64,000 nucleotides of DNA from Macrosoma leucophasiata (lineage: Eukaryota; Arthropoda; Insecta; Lepidoptera; Hedylidae): contig JAWQUS010000030.1 of assembly GCA_036365455.1 (NCBI GenBank), positions 868,001 to 932,000 of the forward strand, in the 5' to 3' direction. A program made the translations under genes and the position numbers. The notes below the pieces were generated by a model. It was not told the origin of the DNA. It was given only the letters and a program-made list of their open reading frames with translations, and searched no databases. Of this stretch, positions 10,007 to 21,476 are shown piece by piece (position 1 is the first letter of the stretch; each line of letters opens with the position of its first letter).

Positions 10007-10320
10007 ACTGCCTCGGTAACCTAGTGGTAGCAGGCCACTAGTACTACGCAGTGGTCCTGGGTTCGATTTCCGGGTAGAAGGTTATCAGAGATAATGGTGT
10101 AAAGTCATTTAGGTATCTCTGGTTTTATTGGGATTTTTCCATTTTCTGGAAACTTCCCAGTACCTCGAAGTTTGTTAATGTGCCCGGAGATGTCAACAGG
10201 CGCTCCACCTGTTACATGGGCCAAAACGCAACCAGCAAGTCGTGGGTGTTTGCATGTATGCTTGAATTCATGCATTTACCTCTGCCTACCCTTTCGGGGA
10301 TTACAGGCGTGAAGTTACGT
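10007..10320 (+). repeat. Family A SINE, full length
   Basis: Complete from ACTGCCTCGGTAACCTAGTGG to GGCGTGAAGTTACGT, moderately diverged (one B-box change, CGATTTCCGGG). Confidence 0.92.
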
Positions 10321-10415
10321 TTACGTAAAATATTATGCTTGTGCTATTTCATAGAAACCATGTGAAATGACAGCAACCTACATTGAGTTATCAATTTAAG
10401 AAGAAGGATAAAAGT

Positions 10416-10628
10416 TTAGAAAATCACCCAGCCGATATCTTGCCTCCCCCGACAATGGAAATTATTTTCATGCCTATCTTGTTTTTCCAATTTAGACGGT
10501 AATTTGCTTAGGATGGTGGAATTTTTTGGGGAAAATTTTCTTTTTTGCAGATTCGGACGAACCTTCGTCATTCGGGACAATTCGGTCTTCAAATTAAGTA
10601 AGGTTTTGCTTTTACACGATTTCGGCAT
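10416..10628 (-). CDS. Small basic ORF, unidentified
   Basis: 70 codons with an ATG start, rich in Lys, Arg and Ser (begins MPKSCKSKTLLNLK). No Pfam-type domain, signal peptide or membrane segment is apparent. It lies in unique-looking AT-rich DNA after a family A SINE. It may be chance or the start of a decayed transposase. Confidence 0.2.
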   Translation of the reverse strand: MPKSCKSKTLLNLKTELSRMTKVRPNLQKRKFSPKNSTILSKLPSKLEKQDRHENNFHCRGRQDIGWVIF

Positions 10629-11227
10629 TAGATGTTTACTGTCATTACTATTTTTTTAGTTTTATTTAGCGTTATTGGCTCTTTAATCTTAAACAGAAGT
10701 AAGTAGACCTCTCGATATGAATATTTATGAATATTTGTTAGAAGAGTGAAATTATGGTTAATCTAAGTGCTTCTATTCTGTATCAGAATGTATTGACTGG
10801 AAAAAAAAATCTTGACTGTATGTAATGCATCACATTTTTCTGACATTTTGTATTCGTAATTTTGATTATTTTAAATTTGACCATACAATTAGAATATCAA
10901 TTATTATGTCACTATTTGGGTATTTTATTATTCATATTTTATAGTTAACTAATTAATTGATGAATTGCCTTAATTTTATTGTAATTAATTTCGTTAATTA
11001 AGATTGACATTGTTTATTAGATATTATTTTAATAATATTTGCACGTCGCATTGTGACAAAATGTACTAGGTTACCAGTATAATCAATTCCATCCAACAAT
11101 TGTTACCTACATTTTAAGCAAATAAATACTTACTTACTTACTTACTATGTTTAATCTAAAAAAGTCTATTAAAAAACGTTACATCTTTACGCCTGCTCTC
11201 TTCTCTTTTAGTTTCTTCAATAAAAAA
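10629..11227. other. AT-rich stretch, no gene seen
   Basis: No family of this window and no open frame of note. A short TTAC-type microsatellite lies at about 11127-11147. Confidence 0.45.
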
Positions 11228-11455
11228 GGAAGTAGTCAAGCGTGTTGACGTTAAGTGATGGCGGCAGCCTATAGACAACTACACAAAAACCAGTGGTCAA
11301 AATGCAGTTGCGTTGCTTCCCCTTAGACCTAAGTTGTTATGTCACTGTGAATGTTATTACGGGGCTATACATTACACTACCATTTGGCGGCAGACAGATT
11401 AGGTAATACGGTGGTGCCTAAGCCCTCCTAATCTGCCTAGTCCCTAACTCTACCA
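11228..11455 (-). repeat. Family B copy, diverged
   Basis: Minus-strand match including GTTAAGTGATGGCGGCAGCC, GGTCAAAATGCAGTTGCG and ACCATTTGGCGGCA; the outer 5' end is degenerate (CTCTACCAGTAAATC). Confidence 0.8.
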
Positions 11456-12082
11456 GTAAATCACCAACAAACTTGTTCAATACCATTCCACAACGAACAA
11501 GAAACATAACATCATGACGCCTGCTCCCTACTTGACTATAAAAAGCAACAAATTCCAAGCACTCCAAAACCTACAAAGCCAAAGCATTAGAAAAGCAAAG
11601 TGCATCTTCAACAGATTCCACAGTAATCTCATGCAGCGAAGACACAATACTAAATTGCCACCCTACCCCCATTCCACTATGAGTAATGGCACCAGGACCT
11701 AAAGAATTCAAATTACTGATTTTATAGCAACCAAATCTGGTTTATGTCTGCAAGGGGCGAGCTAAGTGCATAGAATATATTGTTGGGGCTCTTATAATGT
11801 CGTTATTTGACTATTCCGTTCCTTTTATATGACTTTTGGACTGTGCAAAGCGTTTTCATTTTATTGGTCATTTAATTTTTATTTTCTTTATCCTGCAGAT
11901 CGTTTTCTTTTGAAGTTGACCGGAGAATTCTATTGATGTTTTGTAATTCACAAGTGGTTAGTTCCTGCGGCGGAGGTGGAGAAGATATTTGGCACTGTTT
12001 TACCTAATTTACGTGTCGTTATATGGTATTATTCAAGGAAAAAAAAATCAATCCCATATATTTTTTCGCTTATTTATAAAGT

Positions 12083-12327
12083 TACAAGCAAGCATACAGT
12101 TCACATTGATGGTAAATGAATACTGTTATCTATAAAAAAAAACAGATATTAATACCTTGTCACTTCTGAGGCCCAAACTAATATGTTTACATCATTATAC
12201 CTGATGTTACAAGGCCATACATTACCACGTACCTGCAACAAAATTGCGCTCAACACTTCCATTTAGCGGCAAATAGATGCGGTGGTACCTACACTCTCGA
12301 GCTCTATCACTGGAGCTCTACTACTAG
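12083..12327 (-). repeat. Family B copy, diverged
   Basis: Minus strand; recognisable TTCACATTGATGG, TTAGCGGCAAATAGATGCGG and the GAGCTCTATCACTGGAGCTC end. The middle carries an A-rich disruption. Confidence 0.8.
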
Positions 12328-12399
12328 ATTCGCTGAAACCAATGGTTTCAGTTTTTTTTTTGTTGATCGTAAGCCGTGTCTATACGCCGCAAGTCTACT

Positions 12400-12640
12400 T
12401 CACGGGGCAATCGGTGAGCGTAAAAGGCTCTCAGCCTAAAAAACATTTCAGTAGTAATAAGAAGGCTTTGGGAGGTGATGACCCTATCACCCTCCATTGG
12501 AGGAGAATTCTTCCGCTCATGCAATCAGTCAACCGAACAATGGTGGCCAAACCATTCCAATAGGAAGGTAGTCGTTATTATGACGTGGGTTGGTCCAGCT
12601 GTGGATGTTGTTTGACTGCAGTGATGATAACGATGATACC
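12400..12640 (+). repeat. Probable LINE-derived fragment
   Basis: GGAGGAGAATTCTTCCGCTCATGC and TCAGTCAACCGAACAATGG type segments (cited in parts) recur in weaker form at about 18700. The 3' end resembles the LINE ending with GTCCAGCTGTGGA and GATGATAACGATGAT. No intact frame. Confidence 0.4.
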
Positions 12641-13379
12641 TAACTTCCTATAATGTATGCACAGTTTTTTACCTGCCTACCGACGTAAATTAGGTTAGCA
12701 TTCTTACAAACCTTAGTGGTTTTCCAACGCTAGCATTAAGTGATATTAAGTTAAAACTTTGTTAATTTATATCATAATAAAGAAAAAAAAACTTTAACTT
12801 ACCATCTAGATAAACTACTTGTTTGTTAGTAACTTATGTGTATTGCTGATAGTTTGTGCGGAAGCAAAGAATTACGACAAAGACGCGCTCTACCTACAAT
12901 ATTTAGCCCCACGACGCCTGACATGCAGTTAGGGTGACCACGATTCGGTGAATATCATGAGAAGTGTATATATATGGTATTTTTTAATTAAATTCGTTGC
13001 CTTTTTAATAGAGGACAACGATATTCTTTTCATAATTTCTTAAACACTCGCATCGCACCTAATCAGGTCGTGTCATGATACTTATTTTCGGTATCACTTT
13101 TTGTACATTGCCAACAAACTGCTTCGTCGGTTTGGCGTTTTTAGGTATTAGTTTTTAAGTTTACCTACTGGATAATTTTTTTTTTATTAAATAAATAAAA
13201 AGAAATATATTTATCCCACATTTCGGCTCAGTAGCAAGAGCCGTAGAATGGACTGTGACCGCAGGATTATCAAAAAATAGAGAGAACACTTTAACTTCAG
13301 GTTGTCACATTTATTTTTCCATTTTATTCCTATTTTCATAATTCCCTCTGATTCGTTATTGCAAAAAATTAAATTAGTA

Positions 13380-13790
13380 CATCGAATTGATTTTTCTTTT
13401 TCTTCTATGAAGGAATTAAAAGATTTGATGTATAAAATTGGTTAAATTTTAATGTGAATTTTATTTAATTTGAAAATTATAATTTGATTATTATTAATTA
13501 TTTATAAAAAAAATAAAAATAAAAAAATATAATAAAAAAACAAAAATAAACTAATTAAAAAATTTTCTATAAAAAATTCTATAAAAAAACACAACAACAA
13601 ATATGAGCCCTGGTGCTGCTGCCGCGCCGCGCGCTTCGCGCGCGCGTCTGTCAACTGATATTGTTTAATACTTATTGAATAAAAATTATTCTTGTAAGTC
13701 ATTCGCTATAGGTATAGCTTGTAAACTGACAATGCAAAAGTGTCCGTGTAGACCTATTTGAAATAAAATATGTATTTGAGTTTGAGTATA
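13380..13790 (+). mobile_element. LINE 3'-UTR-like segment
   Basis: Shares TTTTTCTTTTTCTTC, TATTCGCT-TAGGTA and the ending GACCTATTTGAAATAAAATA with 55920-56132. This end is common in lepidopteran non-LTR elements. A GC-rich palindrome (about 13622-13650) interrupts the AT-rich sequence. The Jockey LINE is inserted at its 3' edge. Confidence 0.6.
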
Positions 13791-14018
13791 TAATTTTTTT
13801 TTTTTTTTTTTAATTAACGTAAGGGATCTTTTTTGAACCTTATTAAAATTACAATCTAGCCTAAAAGACTAATAAGCAATTTTATGCTAACTTAAACTTC
13901 TAATAAAATTATTTCTAAGTAAATGTCCACTGGCACTTTCTTAGTATGTCTTAAGGGGAAGTCACTTTGTTCGTGTGATTATGCAAAATAAGTCACTAAC
14001 ACTATTATTTTTTTAACA

Positions 14019-14260
14019 CTACACTAACTCAAAAGGTTTAGTTCTCTTAAGTCTTCTCACTAGGTTTGTGTTGTCGAGGAGCTGGATAGCCTCAATATTC
14101 ACATGATGATGAAGCCTTTTTTCATGGGCTTCGGCGTATTTTCTTATAACGTTATCTACGAAATCCATTTTCAGGTCCCGATGGAGATCGTTATTGCGTA
14201 CATACCAGGGCGCATTTACAATGTCTCTGAGCACTTTATTCTGGAAACGTTGTATTATTT
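14019..14260 (-). pseudogene. C-terminal end of the Jockey RT, in a shifted frame
   Basis: Beyond the 14-bp duplication the frame continues with RFQNKVLRDIVNAPWYVRN and ends at PFELV, the usual C-terminal block of Jockey-type RTs. The protein would be continuous without the duplication. Confidence 0.88.
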
Positions 14261-15610
14261 GTACATTGCTCTTTGTACATTGCTCTTTTTGGCACAACCC
14301 CACAGCTGAATACCATAAGTCCATACTGGCATGAGGACTTGCTTATACAATAATATTTTATTGTGTATCGACAGCGGAGAGTATCTTCCAAGAAGCCAAT
14401 ACATCTTATTATAGCGAATACATAGCTCTTCTCGCTTCTTCTTGACGTGAGCTTTCCAGCGCAACTTAGCGTCAAGCGTCATACCTAGGTATTTAGCTGT
14501 GTTCGCATATGGTATTTGTTGTCCATTTATATATAACGGGAGATAATGTGGTCTTTTGTTAGTAAAGTCGATATGGACCGACTTCGTTTCATTTAGCTTG
14601 ATGCGCCATTTTGTAGTCCAGTTATTTAAAACATTAAGAGCCTCTTGAACTTTTTCTCCTGCTTCTTCATGACTTTGACCTGTAGCCATTATAGCAGTGT
14701 CATCAGCGAAGGTAGCAATTATATTATTCTCTAAATTTGGGATATCGCATGTGTATAATAGGTACAGGACCGGACCTAAGACACTACCTTGTGGTACCCC
14801 AGCTTTTATTTCTTTGAGTTCAGAATAATCACTTTCTTGTCTCACTCTAAATGCTCTATTGGTTATATAAGATTCTAATATATCAGAGAATTGTTTCGGC
14901 AACATAGTTCTGACTTTATAAATAAGACCTTCATGCCAGACTTTGTCAAAAGCTTGTGCCACATCTAAAAATACTGTTGTACAAACTTTCTTGTCTTCTA
15001 GTGTTTTTTCAATGACATTTGTTATTCTATGTACTTGGTCTATGGTAGAGTGTTTTTCTCTGAATCCAAACTGGTGCTCAGGAATAAGGTTTTTAGCGTC
15101 CAGAAGTGGTTTCAAGCGTCTTAGAAGAAGTTTCTCGAACAGTTTTGAAAGAACCGGCAGTAGAGAAATTGGTCTGTACGACGTTGCTTCATGAGGTGGC
15201 TTTCCAGGTTTTGCTATCATTATTACTTCTGCCACTTTCCACAAATCAGGGACATATGTTAGTCTGAATGCAGCATTTATTAGAGTTGTTAATTTCACGA
15301 TAGCTTTTCGAGGTAGATTATGCAAGATTTCTCCTGTAATTAAATCATATCCTGGAGATTTTTTTGGGCTGATATTTGTTTTGATTGCTTTGATTACCTC
15401 GTTTGGTGTCACAAGTTTTATAATTAGCTCTTCTTGGATAAAGTTTTCCTCAAGAAGATCGTTTGATAGGTTCTCATTCGGCTTAAAGATATTTTCAAGA
15501 TGTTCTGAGAATCTTTTGGCTTTTTGTTGGTTGTTAATAGCCCATGTTCCATTTTCGCCCCTAATTGGTGGAATATGTATTATTGGTCTGTTTAAATTTT
15601 TAGAGGCTTT
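14255..15610 (-). pseudogene. Jockey-type reverse transcriptase, broken
   Basis: Open on the minus strand from just after a TAG at 15611-15613. In the part from 15412, the catalytic Asp lies in FLDVAQAFDKVW (about residue 150), AGVPQGSVLGP at about 204-214 and FADD at about 235-238, so the polymerase motifs are intact. The preceding N-terminal piece (15614-15973) is separated by that TAG, and a second TAG lies at 15974-15976; both stand where Trp is expected (TGG to TAG). The frame ends early because the 14-bp unit gtacattgctcttt is tandemly duplicated at 14261-14288. Confidence 0.9.
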
Positions 15611-16559
15611 CTAAAGTGAGTAATCGGTACTTCGGTCACTGGTTAGCTTTGTAATAAAATAACTCATATTGTTATTGTTGTATTCATTGATTTTTCTGGT
15701 TAACTTTTTGGTAAGATTATTAAGCAACCTTTTATCTCCTGGGAACCTTGTCATTTGCCATTTGCTTCTTTGTAATCTTTTCTTGTGTAAGAGATCTAAA
15801 ATGTCTCTAGGATATGTTCTTGCCCTTGGTTTGTACTCTGTTGTTGGTGTACTGTTCCACGCTGATTGTTGGATGTTAGTTATAAAATTTTCCACCTCTA
15901 TATTTAATTGTTCTGGAGTTTTTAATGGGACGTTCAATTTTATAGACTCATCCAAATCTGTTTTAAAACTGGCCTAGTCTGTTTTCTTATTTACGAGCCT
16001 TATGTTATAATTTTTATATGTAATGTTTTCACTTAGTGTTAGAATTATGGGTGAGTGATCGGAGTTCATATCATTCATTTCGTTTATATTATATATCATT
16101 GAGTATATAATAAAAACTGATTTCGGCTAATGACGTTTATAAAACTTACACTTTTTTAACTAAACACGTTAGAATAAGAGTAATAAAATATTACAACCAT
16201 TTCATAGAAATCCTATACTTGACAAAGTATGTGTCCCACCATTATACTATGATATTAGTCACCCTACCAGTGCAGTAACATTCCCCCGTACTTTTTAATT
16301 TGTTCCCGTTATTTATAGTCAAGTTGCACCCGGGATCCCGTTTCAAGTTACATGTGCCCCGGGATACCTTCTATCAAAAGATTTTTAACTTAATGCGGAC
16401 GATATTAAACTAGGAACATTGTTACCAGCAAAATATGACAAAAGGCATATTCAAATTGATAGGTAAGTCAGCATTAACTTATAAAATATGGATGTCCCGT
16501 ACGAATCCCAGTTTTAAAGACAGTTAACAGAAATTTACTCACAGCGTCAGATAATGTTT

Positions 16560-17560
16560 AATAATAATAAATAATAATGGCAACCCTTGAGTTGTCCCAC
16601 TGCTGCGCACGAGTCTCTCCCCTTTTTGAGAGGAGGCCTGAAGCTTACTCCACCACTGTGCTCCAATGAGGGCTGGTGGAGATACGGCTTAGTGGCCAAC
16701 CAGCTGTCGGATGTTTTCAAACCGCCCGTAAGACCTTTTTTTTTTTTTTGACGCTGGGAAACCCTCATGGGCACCCGCCGTCTAAGGGGAACAGACGGCG
16801 GGTAGTGTGAGACTCGTACTCACTAAAACCCCGCGGTGTTCCGACTCGTCCGCCATTAGTGGCGGGGTCACGGGAACGCTTACGCACACATCCACGACCC
16901 CGCCGGCGGCAGCTCGTCTCCGAGCCCTCCGCAGGTTGAGCTCTTTGGCTCCAACCAACATTAGTGGCGTGCGGAACACGTGCACGCCACCCAGCTTGGG
17001 ACCTATTTCCATTTAGGTGACGGACATCCCCTAGTCCGACACCCAAAGGTCCCTGCCCCGACCACTCAAAACGCCAGGCGTCCCAAGACGCCCGGGTGGA
17101 GGAGTCCAGGGGCACAAAGTCCGGCCCCGGGGGAGCGGGAGTGACAGGGATGAACTGACCTTCAACCGCCCCCCCCGCGGCCCCACCACGTCCCTATCAA
17201 GCGGCGGGACCACCGCTAGGCGGCTGGGGATAGGGTGCAGGGCCAACGACATACCCATACACCTCTTCCCCAGCCGCCTTCCCACCACGTTCCCATCTGA
17301 CGGCGGGACCACCGTTAGGCGGCTGGAGATAGGGTGCAGGGCCAACGAATACCCGTACACCTCCTCCCCAGCCGTCTCCTCTCCATAGCAGCGAGTGGCG
17401 GGCAAAGCCACGCCAAACGCCGCCCCCTCTCTGGGTTCCTCTTGGCTTCGCCGGTGTGGGGACAACCACCGGGTACTGAGCCCCCCCGCCACGACAAGGT
17501 GGAAACCCTCGGGGAGCCCGTAAGACCTCCGACAAGGTTTAACGACTGCTATCTATCGAT
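16560..17560 (-). mobile_element. RTE-type LINE 3' end, split by a GC-rich retroposon
   Basis: 16560-16736 and 17516-17560 together are the complement of the family copy at 5222 (GAGTCTCTCCCC, GGTGGAGATACGG, TTTTCAAACCGCCCG). The interruption at 16737-17515 is flanked by a 13-bp duplication. Confidence 0.8.
16737..17515 (-). mobile_element. GC-rich poly-A retroposon, probably a LINE 3' region
   Basis: 779 bp, strikingly GC-rich against the AT-rich background, starting with a T-run (A-tail of a minus copy) and flanked by gcccgtaagacct (16724-16736, 17516-17528). A roughly 99-bp unit is tandemly repeated inside (17182-17280, 17281-17383, diverged). Several overlapping open frames exist in all phases but none shows a domain; high GC makes them expected by chance. 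Its parent LINE cannot be named from the sequence. Confidence 0.75.
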
Positions 17561-17689
17561 AGCAACAGAGACCAACGCACGGCTAAAAATTCCCTCCAAA
17601 GCACGGCAACGCGCATTTTAATTTACCAATAGCAACAATTTTGAAGAACCCTATAGAAAATATTTGTTTTTATTTTTTCATTACATTAT

Positions 17690-17752
17690 TCAAACCTAAA
17701 ACTATGGCACCCTACACTGTGCGTGGCCCGATACGCACTTGACCGGGTTTTT
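17690..17752 (-). repeat. Family G fragment
   Basis: Complement of the AAACCCGGTCAAGTGCGTAT start seen in full at 29838; only the first about 60 bp is present. Confidence 0.7.
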
Positions 17753-18100
17753 AGACATTAATCCAATTTCCATAGGTTCACATAACTGATATTTTAAACA
17801 TTTCCCCTTGGGGAACGCAGGCGGGATAATTTACGTTTAGTATCAAGCATCACATAGCGTTGCAAGTCCTCGAGTCCTCTCATTCCGCCCAAAGAAATAA
17901 ACTAACAAGCAGTGACGAAAGTGAAACTCAATACTCAACTGCCATAAATTACGCGCCGAATATTTTTTCCGAGCGAATAAGTTTCGAAGTGATAAATTAC
18001 GTAGATAATCTCGAAGTTTAACCGCAACCTGGTGGTAGATACTTTTCAATAGTAAGTTTTGTGCCTGTGAAAGTTCGTGTAAGATTTAAATATATAGTGT

Positions 18101-18361
18101 ACTAGCTGGTGCCTGCGGCTCCACCCGCGCGTAGGTCGATTTTCGTGTAAGCTGTGGAAACTCATCAAATCATCATGATATCCCACAGGAATTATTCTTT
18201 GGGATAAAAACTTAAAGAGTTACCCGTTGTGTGTGCTAAATTACATGAAAATCGGTTCAGCAGTTTTTGCGTGAAGGAGTAACAAACAAACAAACTTAAA
18301 TGTTTGTTTGTTTGTTACTCCTTACTTTTTTACTTTCGCATAATATTCATACGATTGAAAT
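18101..18361 (+). mobile_element. RTE-type tail with inverted 3' end
   Basis: Begins ACTAGCTGGTGCCTGCGGCT and carries ATCGGTTCAGCAGTTTTTGC; its 3' end is a palindrome with 22-bp arms (18274-18295, 18302-18323; arm starts AAGGAGTAACAAAC) around 6 nt, so the last segment is inverted. Confidence 0.7.
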
Positions 18362-18530
18362 TATTCATATACGTTTTTAAGACAAAAAATATTTTTTATT
18401 TTAGTGAGAAAGAAGAAATGTTCATTTAATGCGCTTGAGACAGGAAAAGTTACTCAAAAAAAAATCACATAAATATTATACATAAAAAACAAAAAATAAA
18501 TCTTAGATGGACAAGATGATCCTAATCTTA

Positions 18531-18666
18531 GATGGATGGAAGAGCGGCTGGACTGGATTCCCAGTGGCCGCGAGTTCGAGTCTCGCCTGAAGTAAAATTT
18601 TTCTTTCCATTTTTCTTTAAATAAAATATATTTCACAAGCATGTGTTAATGCGAAATAATATAAAA
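18531..18666 (+). repeat. Family D SINE, 5'-truncated
   Basis: Starts within the tRNA-like unit (GGAAGAGCGGCTGGACTGG), includes the B-box GAGTTCGAGTCTC and the tail ending GCGAAATAATATAAAAC. The only D copy here that is plain and truncated. Confidence 0.88.
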
Positions 18667-18907
18667 CTTAGATGGACAGTTACAGACCTGGAGCAAAAAA
18701 GAATTCTTCCGCTGCTGTCAGTCAATGAAACAATTCAAGTGAAAAATGCTTACAAAAGTGTTTCGCTGAGTTTTTTAAGGAAAATCATGAGTGACTTTTA
18801 AAAATGTCTTGTAACCTCATCATAGTAAGGAATGATACGGAGTTGGACCTACATCTTTAATCTAATACAACTGACTGTACATACCTTCCACTTAATCTCT
18901 CATCAAT

Positions 18908-19270
18908 CTGCCTCAGTGGCGTAGTGGTAGCCTAATACCACTACGCCACTGACAACCCAGGACTTCCAGCGTAATAGTAGTGGCAGGCCACTACTATTAG
19001 CTGGAGGTCCTGGGTTCGATTCCCGGGTCGGGGGCTATCAGAGATAACGGTTTAAAATCCTTTGTCCTTGGTTCTATTGCGATTTTTCCATTATCTGGAA
19101 GTTTCCCAGTACCTCGGAGTTTGGTAATGTGCCCGGAGATGGCAACAGGTTTGCCACCTGTTACAGGGGCTAAGAACGTAACCGGCGAGTCGTGGGTGTT
19201 TGCATATATGCTTGAATGCATGCATTCACCTCTGCCTACCCCTTCGGGGATTAAAGGCGTGAAGTTGCGT
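18908..19270 (+). repeat. Family A SINE with inverted insert in its head
   Basis: After the plus-strand A-box segment (18908-18928) comes a minus-strand copy of the head (18935-18990) and then the plus-strand head again from about 18990, followed by a normal body. The first junction forms a hairpin with 16-bp arms (CAGTGGCGTAGTGGTA). Confidence 0.88.
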
Positions 19271-19275
19271 TATTT

Positions 19276-19415
19276 TTAATGTAATGAAGATGGCAAACAT
19301 TCATTTAGTTCACATTGATTGAGTGATGAATACAGCCTGTAGGGGTATATACACAAAAGATCAGAGGTCAAAACGCAGATGCGTTGCCACCTCTTAGTTA
19401 TTACGGTGATATAAT
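19276..19415 (-). repeat. Family B fragment
   Basis: Abuts the 3' end of the preceding SINE; matches the tail half (TTCACATTGATTGAG, GATGCGTTGCCACC) and ends before the GTTCAGCAC region. Confidence 0.75.
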
Positions 19416-20335
19416 GATACTCTTTGTTCTTCATTCGTGTTTTTAACAATTGATATTTTATTTAACAAATTTGGAAACATTGAACACCTCCCCATTGTTC
19501 ACAAAATATTCATAAACCACTTTCACTTCGTATAATAGATGTAACAAAATGTGTACACTTCAGCTACATGGGTATTATAGAGAATTTCACCATTGGAAAC
19601 AACAGTTATTTTTAAAAATTCAACAAGCTGTAAGAGAAATATTCCATATATCTGTGCTGCAACAATTTATAACACATCACTCTTTGGTTTTCACGCATTA
19701 TCATAAAATTAGAAGTCCTTGAGTGTTAAAAGTCACATCTTTCCACCGTTTAACAGGCCCTAAAGGCTTTGTTAATGTTGTACAAGATTAACTCAAAGGT
19801 TATCGCTGCTTTAATGTCCGACAAAATTTCCACAGAAGGGGGAAATATTTCACGAAAAACAAGAACGGGACGTAAGGGGAAGAACTATGTTGGTTGCTAT
19901 TCAATTTGTGAGAGAAAGCGATTCATACTTCTTGAATAATAATTGTGTAAAAATATTACAGTTTAAATTATAGAGGAATATTCATAGAACTGTTTATATG
20001 TTATAAGATGTGAAATATCTTGTGTTTCAGCCCGCGGGTGTGCTCGCATAATATTTTATAAAAAAAAAATTTTTTAAATAAAAAAAAGAATAAATACATT
20101 TACTTATGCATTTTATTTTTATATTTCGTTATATTATATTGAGGTTATTAATTTGAGCTTTATTAGTTTTAAATGAGATTACAATTTACACAACAGATTA
20201 AATTAAAGTTTGTTGGATCACCAACTTTTTTTGTATTAATTACTGTTAATCAGAAATATATATTATGACTAATATTATATTAAAAAAATACATAGTACAA
20301 GCATTTTATTTGATGAACCTACGTAAACTTTTCAT
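19416..20335. other. AT-rich stretch, no gene seen
   Basis: Long A/T runs around 20058-20300. No repeat family or coding frame could be supported. Confidence 0.45.
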
Positions 20336-20632
20336 TGGTGGTAACCGTTTAGCAGCAAGTATATCACTGGAGCTCGCGGGCGTAGGCACCACCGCATTAC
20401 CTGATATACTTGCCGCTAAACGGTAGTGTTCAGCACTATCTTGTTCCGGTCGGGAGGTAATGTACGGCCTTGTAATTTCTGACACAGAGGCGTAACATCT
20501 TAGGCCTCAGGAGGGTAACGCATCTGCATTTTGACCTTGGTCTTTGTGTGGGTGTCTATAGGCTGCAGTCATCATTTAACATCAATATGAACTGCATGCT
20601 TGTTTGCCACTTCCATAACATAATAAAAATAT
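20336..20632 (+). repeat. Family B copy, near full length
   Basis: The first about 30 bp (GTAACCGTTTAGCAGCAAG) resembles an inner part of B rather than the normal start, so the 5' end is rearranged; from GAGCTCGCGGGCGTAGGC on it is regular to CATAACATAATAAAA. Confidence 0.87.
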
Positions 20633-21476
20633 AACCTAATTAATTTAAATTTCCATTGTGAGTCTAAACTGACATTTGGCATAAGTTAAAAAGTTATGAA
20701 CTACTTCAGTTAAAATAAATCTCCATTTTACTACCACTGCCCGCTACCGCTTGTACCTTAACCCGCTAGCTTATAGCTTGTACCAGCTTTGTTCGTAGCC
20801 ATATCTACCCTCAATCTCGGTGATTCAACACGGAACACTTAATGTTGCTTAAATGTGCGCCCGCTATTAAATACTTTTGTTGCTTTTATCGGTTACTCGT
20901 TCTCTTCATTGCACGTCGAATTCATTTAATGGTTTGATTATGGAATGTGGTGTGAGGTTTTGAACGGTTAGAAAAATATTTTTGAGGACAATTTTGTAGC
21001 AGTGGAACGTTAAGTAAAACGTATTTGTAGTAGGAGAGCATAAGAGCGAATTTTTGTTGTTTCTCGAGCGCGTCAGATTGAGTATAAGGGGGGATAGCTT
21101 GCACTTTTTTTTTAATATCTCTCTCTTAAGTTAGAGCTGTCTATATAGAAGTGCGCCCTTAGGCCAGCTATTAAATGTCAGAACGCTGCAACGAGCTTAT
21201 CTCACTTCTGAATCGTCAAAATTTTGGAAGCTTCGATCGCGTTAATTTAACAGCTCCTCTATTTGATACTAATTTTATATTATTTGAACACATGTACTTA
21301 AACGAATCTCAAACGTTCAAAATTTAAACGATATAATGATTTGAAACAAATAGAGTTTCTAAACGAACTTACAAAAGATGTAATTGTGTGATACCATGTC
21401 GTTTTAAATAAAAATTCTTGAAAAAAATACAATTACTTATTAATAGAAAACTCTATTAATTATGACAAGGACTCAC
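20633..21476. other. Presumed intron sequence downstream of the exon at 21477
   Basis: No repeat of the window's main families was identified. An open frame at 20922-21104 on the minus strand has no recognisable domain. Confidence 0.4.

Larger units (their letters stand above)
13795..16098 (-). mobile_element. Jockey-clade LINE, 5'-truncated
   Basis: 2304 bp bounded by a 13-bp TSD ttgagtatataat (13782-13794, 16099-16111). The left edge is a T-run (13795-13812), the A-tail of a minus-strand copy, followed by a 3' UTR to about 14018. The right edge cuts into the end of the endonuclease (the NSDHSPII motif is just inside). It would encode endonuclease-reverse transcriptase, of which only the C-terminal part remains. 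Inactive: two in-frame TAG codons and one frameshift. Confidence 0.93.

Noticed and set aside
11514..11702. 62-codon plus-strand frame as LINE RT fragment
   Set aside because: The LQNLQSQSIRK segment weakly recalls the RT C-terminal region of Jockey-like elements, but no adjoining motif could be read.
14019..16098. Active Jockey LINE
   Set aside because: Lacks the 5' part, has two in-frame stops and a frameshift.
16765..17621. Several open frames of 60-153 codons in the GC-rich block
   Set aside because: They overlap in most phases on both strands inside a poly-A retroposon with TSD; high GC alone explains the lack of stops.
17843..18049. Minus-strand frame containing VKLRD as the first exon of the DOK7-like gene
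   Set aside because: It lies downstream, not upstream, of the exon at 21477 on the minus strand, continues differently and lacks a splice donor at the right place.
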